Positions 24,501 to 36,500 of a stretch of 64,000 bases of DNA are shown in pieces. Below the pieces are notes generated by a model, which ran no database searches, was not told where the DNA came from, and was given only the letters and a program-made list of their open reading frames with translations. Origin of the DNA: Numida meleagris (taxonomy: Eukaryota > Chordata > Aves > Galliformes > Numididae); NCBI RefSeq assembly GCF_002078875.1, contig NC_034411.1, positions 5,894,917 through 5,958,916 of the forward strand, in the 5' to 3' direction. The position numbers and the translations under genes are program-made. Position 1 is the stretch's first letter. Each line of letters begins with the position of its first letter.

Positions 24501-27500
24501 AGAAATGTAGATAATGGCTTGCATTATGTTTTCTGAGTCTCTTCTATGAACTGTCCACCTCCTTTTGATCCACCTACAATGTCATTTTTTTTGTGTCCGT
24601 TCATCATCATCCATGATCCAATTTAGGTGAAAGTGTTTGAATGCTTGTTAACAGTTGGTTCTTCTCTTGTCGGCTGAGAAACCTTTCAGCACAAGAAGAA
24701 GCCATCCACTTTGCTGTCTTGCCAGTTCTCACTTTCAGTGCTCTTGTGTAACAAGGGTAGCTCTCCCAGTCCTCCTCTTCATTCCCTCTCCACAAACACC
24801 ATCAGCTAGGCCTGTCTGTTGTTGCTGCCTCACCAAACCATCTAAGCCACTTGATTTCCATCTTCTCCAAAGCTGCAGTTTGCCTGTTTTGTACAAGCAC
24901 AATTGGTGCAACTGGTTTAAGCGCCCAGCCTCAATAGGCTGCCAGTTTTGTTTTATGAGTGCTGGTACTGCCATATGTCAAGTATTCGTGCACTTTGCTG
25001 GAAGCATTGCTGATAAGTGATCAGTTTTTACTGACTCTGACTGCGATGCCTCTGGGGTCCTGGAGGGGGATGGCCTCATGCAGCTGCAGGGCAGCGTTTG
25101 CTCTGCCAGAACAAGAGTCCTCTCTTCACTCTGTATCATGCTGAAGAACTGTGCTCGAGTTACTGCTGAGTACTGCAAACTCTGAGCTATGGATTTCCTT
25201 CCACTGATGGAAAACTTGTCCTTTATCCACCACGTGGCACTTAAGAATGAGGCCTTTTTGTTGGATATGATCCAAATCCTTGGTGTTATGGTAGGAAAGC
25301 CTGTGGCAGGTTTTGGTAGGCTTTGAATCGAGCCCATTGACAGGAGTGAGAGAACTTAGCTCACTGTCTCTCCATCTCATCCCTCACAGAGGCTGAAAGT
25401 GCTGGCTGCCATCACAGCTCTGCAAACACAACCTTTACTGCAGCTCAGCACCCAACATGAACTTGGTGTACCAACAAGCTTGTCAGCTATTCCTTACAGG
25501 AATATAACTAAGAGTAATGGACCTGAACCTTGGTGCTCTGCTGCTGGCTTTATACCTCTATTACTCTCCAGCTTCAGTAGGTCACGCTAATAACATAACA
25601 AGTAATCTGAAGGGGAAAAATATCCATGTATTGGAAAGGGAATGCAGGTCAGGTTTATAATAAGATGGAACACCAAAGCCGGATGAACAGTATTTTTCAG
25701 TAAAGTTCATTTCACTCTTTATATTTGCTAACATCATGAAATGGTCCAAGGGCTTCTATGGTTCTAGGTACTTAGATGCCATGCTTTCTCTTTTTCCTGA
25801 ATTAAAGAAATCAAGGAGTTCATTCCATAAGCTGAAGCCTTGTGTCTCTAAATTTGCCACTTAACTTGAAACCCATTAGCTGTAATTGATTTATTAACTG
25901 TCTTCAGTAATGTGCCTACCTCTGAACATTCAGTGACTCTTCAGTATGTCTGAGGCATATCTCAAAGATTTTTGGCATCCCTTCTGAAATTTAAGCTGAG
26001 TAGAAACATCTCATTTTTTGTAAATTAACTTGCTTTGAAGAGCTCTGTCTCTAAGTAATTAACAACTGTTGATGTACTTCAGGTTTCTTCCACATCATCC
26101 TGGAAAGTGTGGAGGAAGAAATAAAAATGTGCTCCACTCTTTAAAAATGTAAGAAAAGAAAAAAAGTTCAACTTAATTTTTCTCTGAGTTTCTGTGATTA
26201 TTTTTTTTCCCTTTTATTTTTTGTCCTGTGTGACTATATACATCTGAGCTAAGCAACAGCCAAAAGCAGCCACGGTGAGCTGGACTGCATGTAGTGGAAT
26301 GCATCTGGCCTTCCCTTTGGTTTACTATACTGGGAAAACACTCAGCAGTCCTGATAGCTAAGAATGGAATGGATAATTTCTTCTGTTCTCTGAAGCCTGA
26401 AAAAGTTTGTTGCGCTTGGATTGATCTGTTTCACTGCTGTACTCACTACATAGGTGCTTTATCCCCATGTGAAACAGTTTGTGAGTTAATTTTAGCTGCA
26501 GGCTTTACTTTGAGGATGTTTACGTGCCCAAGAGCGCCAGCTGGCAATGTAACTCATCTGGGTTTTCTGATTCATTTATTTTTTTGATCTGCAGGGGAAG
26601 CAGAAAAGGAATTAGTGAAAAATAAGATAAGTGGTAAAATAAGAGGTAGTGCCAAGTGAGATGAAGAGAAACTGACCGGTTACTTGACAAAGGAAATCTG
26701 TCTAATCTAGAGAAAGAATGCAGCATAAGATATCTTAGCAAAGCTATTTTTCATCATAACTATTACTTTAAAAATAACACTACTTAAAGATAAATATAAA
26801 TGTTAACACAAGCCCCATGCCTTTTTCAGTTGCATGGGTTTATTTTGTTGGTTTGTTTGCTTTGTTTGATTAATTGATTTATTTTAATTATGTTTTTTTA
26901 AACCTAAGCAGTGTCAGGTTTTCAGCTTTGCAAAATAAGAAGCTATATCACAGGTGACACAGTGAACATATCTTCCTATAAATTTTAACAACAGGATAAT
27001 TAGAAATGGTAGCATCTGTTAACTCAATTGCCTTTACTGTTATGAAATGAGCATTAGCCAAATGTTGGCAGTAGTCAGTTTATACTCTTTTGGCTGTAGT
27101 TTACCTGTACTTTACCTAAAACTAAATTTTTGAGTGTTAAGGAAATGGAGGTAAGAGCTTTTTCAGTGGTAACGACAAATCTGTCCAGTTAAAGGAAGAC
27201 TTCTCGGCCCCTTAATAGATCCAGGAGGCTGGAAAGTGATTTCTTTAGCAGTTAACAGGCTGCTGAAGGGCGAGACTATTTACTCAAGGGGACAAATTGG
27301 GTCATTCATCATTTCCCCAAAACCAGAGCTTCCTCCCAGATCTTCTTCATTTCAATAAACTAGCTTTATCCAGCAAATATTGCGAGGAAACCCACACTTT
27401 GATGTGTAAGTAGGGCAAACTAATCAAGAGCAATGCAATGTTAGCTACTCATGAAATAATGGCTTCAAAGAACCCTACTTCAGTAATCTTTCACACCTTT

Positions 27501-30500
27501 TTACTTATATTATTTTATGGTGTTTTATTCCATTCAGCTGCTCTGTGCAGCATTGTGTTATGAAATCACCATTGTGGTGGGCTATGTACTTGCTCACTTT
27601 GTGGACAAGCAGAGCCTCTAATGAATGCCTGAAACTGGAATGCTAGGATGGTTTATGGGCCCCTTGGGTAGTATTCAGGACCTGCTACGCTCCTCTACTC
27701 CGTCTGTTTCGAATGGGATTCATATTTATTTTTCTGTGACTGCTTTGAAAAGGAGGATGGTAGAAAAGTGTGCCACTGCCTTATAAATTATTCAAGATAT
27801 GACTGAGTATTCCTTCTTTTATAATATACCTGTAAGAACTGGGTAAAAACCTTATGTCTCTGGAGGAAGATGAAAGTATTCGCCGACAGTGAATTCGCTC
27901 TTTATGGTTAATATATTTGAATGCAACCCATTTGTGGATGTATTCTCGATGTTGACAAGGTCCTGAATTCAGCTGAATTCAGGTCTGGATTTTCTGGATA
28001 GCAATATGAGACATGTAAATTAGTTCATGGAAAAGCAGAGCTACTTAAGAATTTGCAGATTCTTTTTTCATTCCCACTTCTGGACAAAACAAAATAAAAA
28101 ATCCAACCAAGATCTAGAACAGCATGCTTCCCATGGCAAAGAGAAGATGGTTACTGTATGACTACTGACTCAGCAGCTGTGACTTTTTCACTAATGACCT
28201 TTAAGCTTTATAGCACTCCTCCTAGGCAAAATACCAAGTTGCCTTCTTTCTTTGCCTCACAGCGAGCATATTCCATTTTCTTAGGCTTGTGTCTACAAAA
28301 CTGACTTTCATTTTCCCACCATATGACATGCAGTGTTATTTTAGTGCAGTTTCTCAAAGATGTTATACGTTGGAATTCGAGCTCAGGGGTTTGCTCCCTC
28401 TTTGGATCAAACAAGCAAAAGGTATCTCACTTTCTTAGATCTACAAGGAACTGCAGTTTCTTGAAGAGGGTAAGACCGATGCCACTTGTGTTAAAAATGT
28501 TTCTTTTTTTTTAAATCTCTGGGCTAAACTTATCAGTGCTTTAACATCATTAATAGAATCAGATTGTGGCCAGCAGACGTTTGTCATTAATTGTTTGTTT
28601 CTTTCATGTAAGCATAGGCAAATTTCTTGAGTTAAGGAAGAAAAGAGAATTATATGTGAATTACTCTTTAGAGGCTTGTAAAGCTATATAAAAATTTATG
28701 AGCTTGCTGCATTACTCAAGGTACATAATTTTATTACAGATCTGAGCAACACATGGGACAATTGATTTACTGTTATTGTCGTATTTTACAAAATGAATGT
28801 TTTACAAAGAAGATGGTACTGTGTATATTTTTAAAAGTACAGGGCAATGCTTGGGAAGGCAAAGCTTATTTTTAAGGAAAGCTGAATTTTATACCCAGGC
28901 AAAAGTCATCCATTTGTATCCTGGTATAAAAACCATTACTTAGTAAATGATTGAAAGAATCTCATCATCATTTTTTGTTAGCATCTTATTTGGTATAAAG
29001 ATGCAGAAAGCTAGATAGCAAAAGTTGGTATATGCCTTAAAATATAAGATAATTGCTCTCTTTCATAGCAAAACAGAGGAATATTATTTATATGTAATTA
29101 TGTTTTAATGGTGACAGACAGACGTCAGGTTCAAATCTTTTTGCAACAAGGAACTGGTATTGATTGAATGTGAGGGGTAGGATTGATCTTGTTCTAATGC
29201 CGTGCTTCAGGACCCGTCCAAGTCTAGACTCCAGCCTAACATCAGTGCCTACGACTGACAGCACTGAGTTGCTTTCTAAAGCTGATCATTCCACTGATGG
29301 TCGAAAAAGACTGGGCAGCTACCTCAGATACTGACAATCAAATATCAGACAAAGCAAATCTAAGAGAAATACCTACTGGTAGGACATTAAAATTGGAAAA
29401 CTGAATCGCCTGAGTTGAAAGGCAATATATTTTTATTTCACTATGCTGCTGCAGATCTTCATGTGCGCTGGTTTTCGTTGCCACCTCATCCCTGAGTTAG
29501 TGATAAACAGCCTCTTGCTGCCTGCTGGAAGGGTCAGCCTGTGGAGGAGAATGGCATATCACAGATTGTAGTGTTCACTTCCCAAGACACAAGATGAATC
29601 ATTTTGGCTATCAACTGAAGCCATTCCTTTTTCGATCCAGTGCTGTAGAGGTGGGGGGGAACAGGGAAGGAAAAATAAGATAAAATGCGTTCTAGCTTAG
29701 ATATTTGAGAATTTGATCTTTAAATTAGGAACTTGAAGCAGTCCATTTGTACTCGTCAGTGCTGTTTCATTACCACTTCTACTGCTTTCATAGTGTGGGC
29801 GGAATGTTCGCTCATGAAGATGAAACTTGCCGTCTTTTTTCAAAGACCTTAATGAAGATAAATCTTGCAGTCAGCAGTTGTTTTCTTTCCAAGAATTCTT
29901 CTTAATTTTGCACTTTGTCAGTGGTTCCTGCTAAATTAGATATCTTTTTCCTCCAAGTGCAGCAATCCAAAATCAAGTGAATAAAAACTACGAGATTTGG
30001 AAGAGTGTTGCACAACTTGGTTTGTAGCCTGCCTGAAGCAACCTTTCCATAGTCTGACATTTGGTTACATGGGGCATAGAGCAGAGGTTCAGTTTGCTGT
30101 AGAGTGGGCTGAATCATTTGTGGAATCCATTTTCCCATCACCATTCTAGACACAAGTTGTACATCTGCACAGCTAGGAGGACTTTTCCATCCATAATTCT
30201 CTGCACAAGGAAATTACAGAGTCAGGAGTGGCTGATAGCTTTCGTGTCTCATGTTTTCCTGAAAAATCAGCCTCAGCAGCCCCCCTTTCAACTCAGAGTC
30301 TGTGTCAGTACGACTGCATTCCTTCCAGATGAGGAAAAAACCTGAGCTGACTCACAACTGAGTTTAAATTCTTATCCATACTATGAAGTGAAACCAGAGT
30401 GAAACCAGAAGTTCAAACTGAGTAAGGAACTGGCACTGTGTTGAATGACATTTAGTACCCAGTTAGCTCATAGCTATGTGAAAAAGATCTGAAATCATTG

Positions 30501-33500
30501 GAACTAAGCTTAGTTATCTGCAGTCTGCATGGTTTTCAGGCCACGTTTAGTCCAAGGCAGCAATATAAGAAAGTTTATTTAATTTGTGATTGAAATTCAT
30601 TTATCTCCAAAGGTTGCCAAGTCTAGACTGACAGAATAGGTTTTATCTTCTAATTAAATTACTCAGAGAGTCATCATTTCTATTTTAACTTTACCGTAGG
30701 ATGCATTTTTCCACCTTGCCCTGCTAGGAGTAGATACTGCACTTGTTTAATAAAGAACAGGACTGGATCATCTGTTGGCAAGCTCATTTGTTTTTACTGA
30801 TGCTCATTTCTTTTTACTGCCATGTGTGGGCTGAGACCTGGCCCCTTGTGCAAATCCTTGCCGCGACTCCCCTGGACACAGCAGAATCCAAACCTGCTCT
30901 GTTGCACTGAGATAGGATGTTTGTGCCACAAGGCTTTCGTCACACAGGACCCTAGTTGTGGTACATCATCCATCTCCTGTGTGAGTTGCCATATCCCACA
31001 GAACAATTGGTGTTACACGTGGAATTCCTGCAATGGTAGAAAGAGTCTCCAGCAACAGCTGGGAGTGAGTGGGTGCTGGGGGAGCAGCATAGTCACCAGG
31101 CCAGAGGCCGTGCACTGCCTTACGTGGCTGTGGGCTCCTGGCTTCCAGCAATCGCAGTTGTCCAGGCTATTGGAGAAGGAGGAAGCACAGCATCTTATGC
31201 CCCTTCCAAATTCATCTTCCATTAATTTGTCTAACCTCTTTTGTTTTCAGGCTTTTGACCTCTGTATTGCTGAGGGCCAATGAATTTTGTAACTCATTAC
31301 ATGCTCTGTGGAAAAGTACTTCTTGCTGTTTTCTGCTGCTTCTAAATCTTCCCTGTGGTAATTTCTGTGGATTCCTGCTAGTTCTTGCATTATGAGAAGT
31401 AGTAAATAACTCCCTGTCCACCTTCTCTGTGCTATTCGTGATTTATAGACGACTATCAAATTCCCCTTTTTCCCTGGCTGAAAAGTCATATTCTATTTAC
31501 TCTTTGCTCTTACAGATCCATGCCATTCAAAGTGCTGTATAAGCAGTTGTGATAATTAAACGAGGTAAATTAAACATGCACCTGGGCCCAGAGGCTCAGA
31601 AGCACTGAGAACCTGTGGCTACAGCTGAAATTATTAGCAGGCATCTTAAGGCTGAAAATCAGGGCCTCAGTCTGGAGATGCTGAGAGATCAGTAAAGATA
31701 CTCGCGAAAGGTATTTGGCTATATCTGAGCTGGAGAACAGCACTGAACCATGTGGCTGGCATTCTGCAAGCCTGGATTCCGTTCAAATACTGCAGAATAT
31801 TTATTGTCCATACTGAATATAAAGAACCAAGCTTTCTGGAATGATGACCCAAAAACTCGCTGGACAGTAACCAGAAAGATACTTGGTTTTACCCACCAAG
31901 GATCAAGGACAGCGTTGTCTCTGTTTCATTCTGGCACAAGAGTTTCTGGGAGCTAGGGATTTTGAATCTAAAATCCAAAAACTTTGGTGCTACCAATGGA
32001 CTGCCTCTCCCTGCACACCTGGAACTGAGAATTTGCTGAAAAGGAATGTTTTTAGGAGCAAAGCTATTCAGACACGAGTCTCAAATTATCTTCAATAGCA
32101 TGCTCAGCCAAATCTTAAAAAGAATGTAAGCACATTAATTAAGAATTAACATAATTCTGCTCCTTGTGTGTGGTGTTTATTAAAATATAAACTCTGTGAT
32201 CATACACTTGGGAGGAAGCTTCTAAATATTTTTAAAAGCTTAATTTTCAGTCACCCTTTATTTATTTCTTTTCATTGAGAGAGAAGAAAGAAGACACACT
32301 TGACTTTCTGAAACTCTCCACTTGCTTCTCAAATATAGCATCAAAAAGTTGCTGAGTGTCCTTAGCTCTGCTGATGGGGCAAAATCGTGAATGATTTAGG
32401 TTGTGTGAAAAGGAGAGGCTTGGGATAGCATTCTCAAGAGGGCCTGAAAGCCACATTTATGAAGCTGTTCAAACAACTGAAGGATCAAGAAAACATACAA
32501 AGAGAATTTTGAGACATATGTCCTGACCATTAGTACAGCTTTCACATTAGAATTTTGAGTAAATTTTCACAGCCATTGAAATGGTTTAGAAATCTGTTTT
32601 TCTTAGTAAGATGGAAGAGCTCAAGTGCGTGGTCATTTCCACTACCGATTGGAAAATAATCTTTAATCTTTGTCCTGCCACACTAAGTAGCTCAATATCT
32701 AAATGCTCATGAAAATGTTGGTCAGGGGATCAAATGAAGCCGAGACAGTAGCTAAATCCTGTTATAAAGCACTTTTGGAAATGGCGTTCAGTGTCCAAAA
32801 TGGTGTTTGCAGAAACATAGACAAGCAGGGCTCTCATGGAATTTCACAGAGAAAGAATGACATTTTCTTTTCCAGGGGAGAAAAAAGAACCCAATACCTA
32901 ATGAGATTTTCCGTGGATATATGTGTCTTGCTTTACCTAGCATGTCTGCTTTCCTGCACATTCACTGAACTTTGTGTTTTGCAGAATGCCCAAGCTAGCT
33001 ACGATTTCAGCAGTAATGATCCCTACCCCTACCCTCGCTATACAGATGACTGGTTCAACAGGTAAGTGGCTTTCAATTGGCCTGCTCTTCACTTCTGTTT
33101 GCATAGGAAGTTACATGTATTTGCTAAGATCTGTGGAATGTATTTTCTGCTAAATTCTGTGCTTGCCAAAACAGAAGCTTTGATCTCAGTGCAGTTTATA
33201 AAATGGGATGTTACTTCTGACTTCATTTTTTTAGATAATCTCTAGATAATGCAGAGCAGTCGTTCATAAATGGTTTAAAAATGGTTCATTATGGTTTTCA
33301 AATGAAGATGCTGCTTCATGAGAGTATATATTTAAATGGCTTTTATGGGTGATAGCCACATACAATTTTCTGTCAGCTATCCTATGACAATATAATAAGC
33401 CAGCTCTGTAAGTTTAATACAATTTTGATGGGTTTCCCATCTACTGCATCTGATACTGTATGACTGCTATTTAATTTTGAAGAGAGTAAGCTGGAAGAAG

Positions 33501-36500
33501 GGATTTTATGCAGATTGCAGTCTGACAGGAAAAGGCTTTGGGGTGGGAAGAAACAATCTTTTCACTTGATTGTAAACTAAGAAGGCTGAAAAGCAGCGTG
33601 GTGTAGAATGACCAGCTTAAAAACAATTAAATCTTACATAAGTTCTGAATCATCTGCCTTTTTACCATGATTTGAGGACTGTGATGGAGTAGCATTTCAG
33701 GCTAGGAACTGAAGTCCTTGTTCACTAGCTGGGAACCTGTTCTGTTGTGTTTTAAGCCTGGAATCAACAGTGCAGCTGTGTTTGCTGCATAGTTCCTCTC
33801 TAACACATTGTGATTGCCCAGGACTCACTTTTCCTTCAATATGTTCCGAACCCAGGCACCTTTAAGCAGGTGGAGGTCTGGTCCTCCAGGTATGGTATAA
33901 CAGGAGCAGCCCAAAAGAAAAGGTTACCGATTTTAGGAAATGTAACCTTTCTCTTTCCCAAAACTCATCTTTGAGCAAAATTGGAACAGGAATATGCTCA
34001 CAGTTCCCTTTGTATGTCAGGCAAGCTACTCCTAGCAAGATGTAGATGCAGCTGAGGGTGCAGAGTCCAAGGCACACCCACAAGGTATGTTTCTTACCTG
34101 GTGCTCTCAGCATCCAGCATCTCTGGCTCTTCAGCTGGAGGAAATCTCATCTGGAGGGGTCTCAGATAGGTTCTGGCTTAGATTTGCAGAACTTGTTTCA
34201 GGGTATTTCCAAGGAAGTTTCCAAATGTTTTCTAGATTCAAATATAATTGATGTCATCAGAATTTGTGTAGCAGCAGCAGGGGGGATTTGGAAACTTTTA
34301 GCAGTATCAGAGTTCATTCATAGGACTTACAGAAATAGTTCAGGACTATTTGATGTGGTTTTCATCCCTGCATGAATGGCCTCTGGGTTTTGGATGGTGG
34401 GGGATCTTTGTTTTGCTTTGTTGGTTTCTATTTTTAAAGAAATTAGTGTTACTTCAGTCAGGTGGCACAACGAAGATTTGGGGCAGCTGTGCTTCCACCT
34501 CAGACAGAGGCTTCCTGGAATGGATCAAACAGATTTAGGAGCTGCCATGTCCCCATTTATCTCTTTTGTAGACCGGTTATTTTTCAGCCACTCCAAGATG
34601 CCAGTGATATTTCTCCTTTATTTCAGGAAAGGACATCTGACGCTTTTAAACTAGCGTGAATCCAATTAGTGAATGGAAAGTCAGAGAAAGACTGGGGCTC
34701 TCATTTGTGAAGGTCTGCTGCCTTTCTTGCTTTATTTAAGAAAAGGATCTTTGCGGGAGAAGGATATCACTTAGCTGTGGAGCGGCACAGAGGAAAATTA
34801 AATTTAGCTTTAGTGGGTAATGGTAGATTGTGTCATTTTCAGAGTGGAACTTCATAAAACTATGTGTGCTCTGCCAAGCCCCATTAACACCAGTTGTGCT
34901 GCTATCAAATGTTTTATAGTAGGGCACAGTTTACAGTCCTCACGTGTTCGGCAAGGTAGCACCGGAGGCAGAGTTACCTCCTGGAGTCTCTTAGGAAGGC
35001 CTCGAGCATCCTGGATGTGGCAAGGCCCCTAGCCTCAGGGCTTCTGGCTAAATTCAGGCACCCAAGGGAAGAATAGAGAGTAAGAAGCACGGCTACCTGC
35101 ACCTTGATCTGTAAACACTGAGACTGGCATTCTGCTTTCATGCTTCAGCTGGAAGAGAGATAGGCAGGAGGAGAAAAGCACAGTAGCAATTGTTTTGCTG
35201 ATTTTCTTCATTACTTTTTCCAGAAGAATAATACCTTAGAGAGTGCAGCGTTCTTTCTCACCAACCGTGAGGTTCCTTTGGTGGGATAGGCGATTTTCTG
35301 CCTTGCAAGGTAAATCACGGGAGCGGCACATCAGTTCAGCACCCATTTCTTGCCAGCACAATCCAAGAAGTCTTCAAGGTGCGGGATTTCATGTTTTCTC
35401 CAGACCAAGTCGTGAACCAGCTGCACCCAGTTGCTCAGGCGTAGATGCAGCTACATTTTTCTCTGTATATTTCTACACTACATTGTTAATTATGCTGATG
35501 TGTCCATCCATAAGCAATTGCCATAACTTCTGACTCCTGAGTGATTATTACCTGGTGGCTACAGCTGCCTGCCTGTGACAGTCTATCCACATGTGTAACT
35601 GCACAGGTGCATCTGGATTGACTGCAGTTACACAAGAAAACCATTCAAAAAAAAACCTACAGTAAAGGCTCCATTTTGCTCAGTTTGCAGTAAGTTCTGT
35701 ATCACCCGTTGAATTTTATGCATGCAGGAGATCAGTCTCAAAATAGGATAATATCCCTTTCTCCATAAAGAATATGTTTCTGTGTAAGCAATTCAAGAAC
35801 AAGAACCAGAAGACTGTTTTTTAGAAAGATGAACCAAGGGGCTTTTGTGAGCTGCCAGCTGCATGTGCAAAGTGTCATTAGACTTTAAGAAAAAAGGAAG
35901 GGGTTTTTGCATGGAGTACTTCATTAATTCCAGCTGCTCTGCCTATAAGCACAGATTCTACTTTGTTCTTTTTAAGGTTGCTGGAGGCACTCTGGCCTTT
36001 ACTGAGAGCCACTGGGTCTCTGTGAAACCAAGCAGAGTGGGTTTTAGAGGGGGACAACTTGGTGCTGTGGCCAGGAAGCTGCAGATAGGCAGTCGGGCTG
36101 CTGTTAGGGCAGAGGCACACAGAAGGCTGGGCACCAAGGTTACTTGTTCCCATCCTTACTGCACTGTCTGCTTGACTGTGCTCAGACCCACGGCTGAGGG
36201 ACCATGGAGGTCGCCATTTTGCCATGGGGGACGCTGAGTGCAACATGAGGCCAGGCTGTGTTTGAGCCTGAGAAGCAGTGAGCGAACCTGAACCAAGCCC
36301 AGTTCCCAAAAGCAGAGGCAGCCCCACGGTGCTCGGAGTGCTCTTTGAGCACCCGCTTCAGGAACTATCAGTGATTTGAACACCTAATCCTGCATAATGT
36401 TTGGGATGTGGCAGGTACCATGTTGTGCGGTGCAGGGGGTACCTGTGGGAGTCAAGGGCAGCTTGGCCTTTCTGTACAGCCCTCTGATTTCATGCTGTGG

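Larger units (their letters stand above)
13195..32984 (+). other. PCSK2: PCSK2 intron 5 (19,790 nt)
   Basis: This is the largest intron in the window. It carries a hAT/Charlie-like relic (about 16802-17350), a purine-rich A tract (18534-18590), a sense-oriented truncated CR1 LINE (about 18780-19523), a homeodomain-motif-dense patch near 22190-22310, a perfect 22-bp palindrome (27962-27983) and a near-palindromic TATA-rich stretch (16448-16471). The rest is AT-rich single-copy-looking DNA with no coding exon I can support. The many short open frames lack any recognisable domain. It ends TTTGTGTTTTGCAG. Confidence 0.9.

Noticed and set aside
30822..31283. 153-codon + strand frame in intron 5
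   Set aside because: No recognisable domain and no supporting splice context; moderately GC-rich sequence makes long chance frames more likely.
35336..35344. TTCAGCACC as a REST half-site
   Set aside because: Only the left half-site is present; no second half-site at any usual spacing.
35863..36383. Overlapping frames of up to 149 codons on both strands in intron 6
   Set aside because: Same pattern of multi-frame openness in a GC-richer patch; no family recognised.
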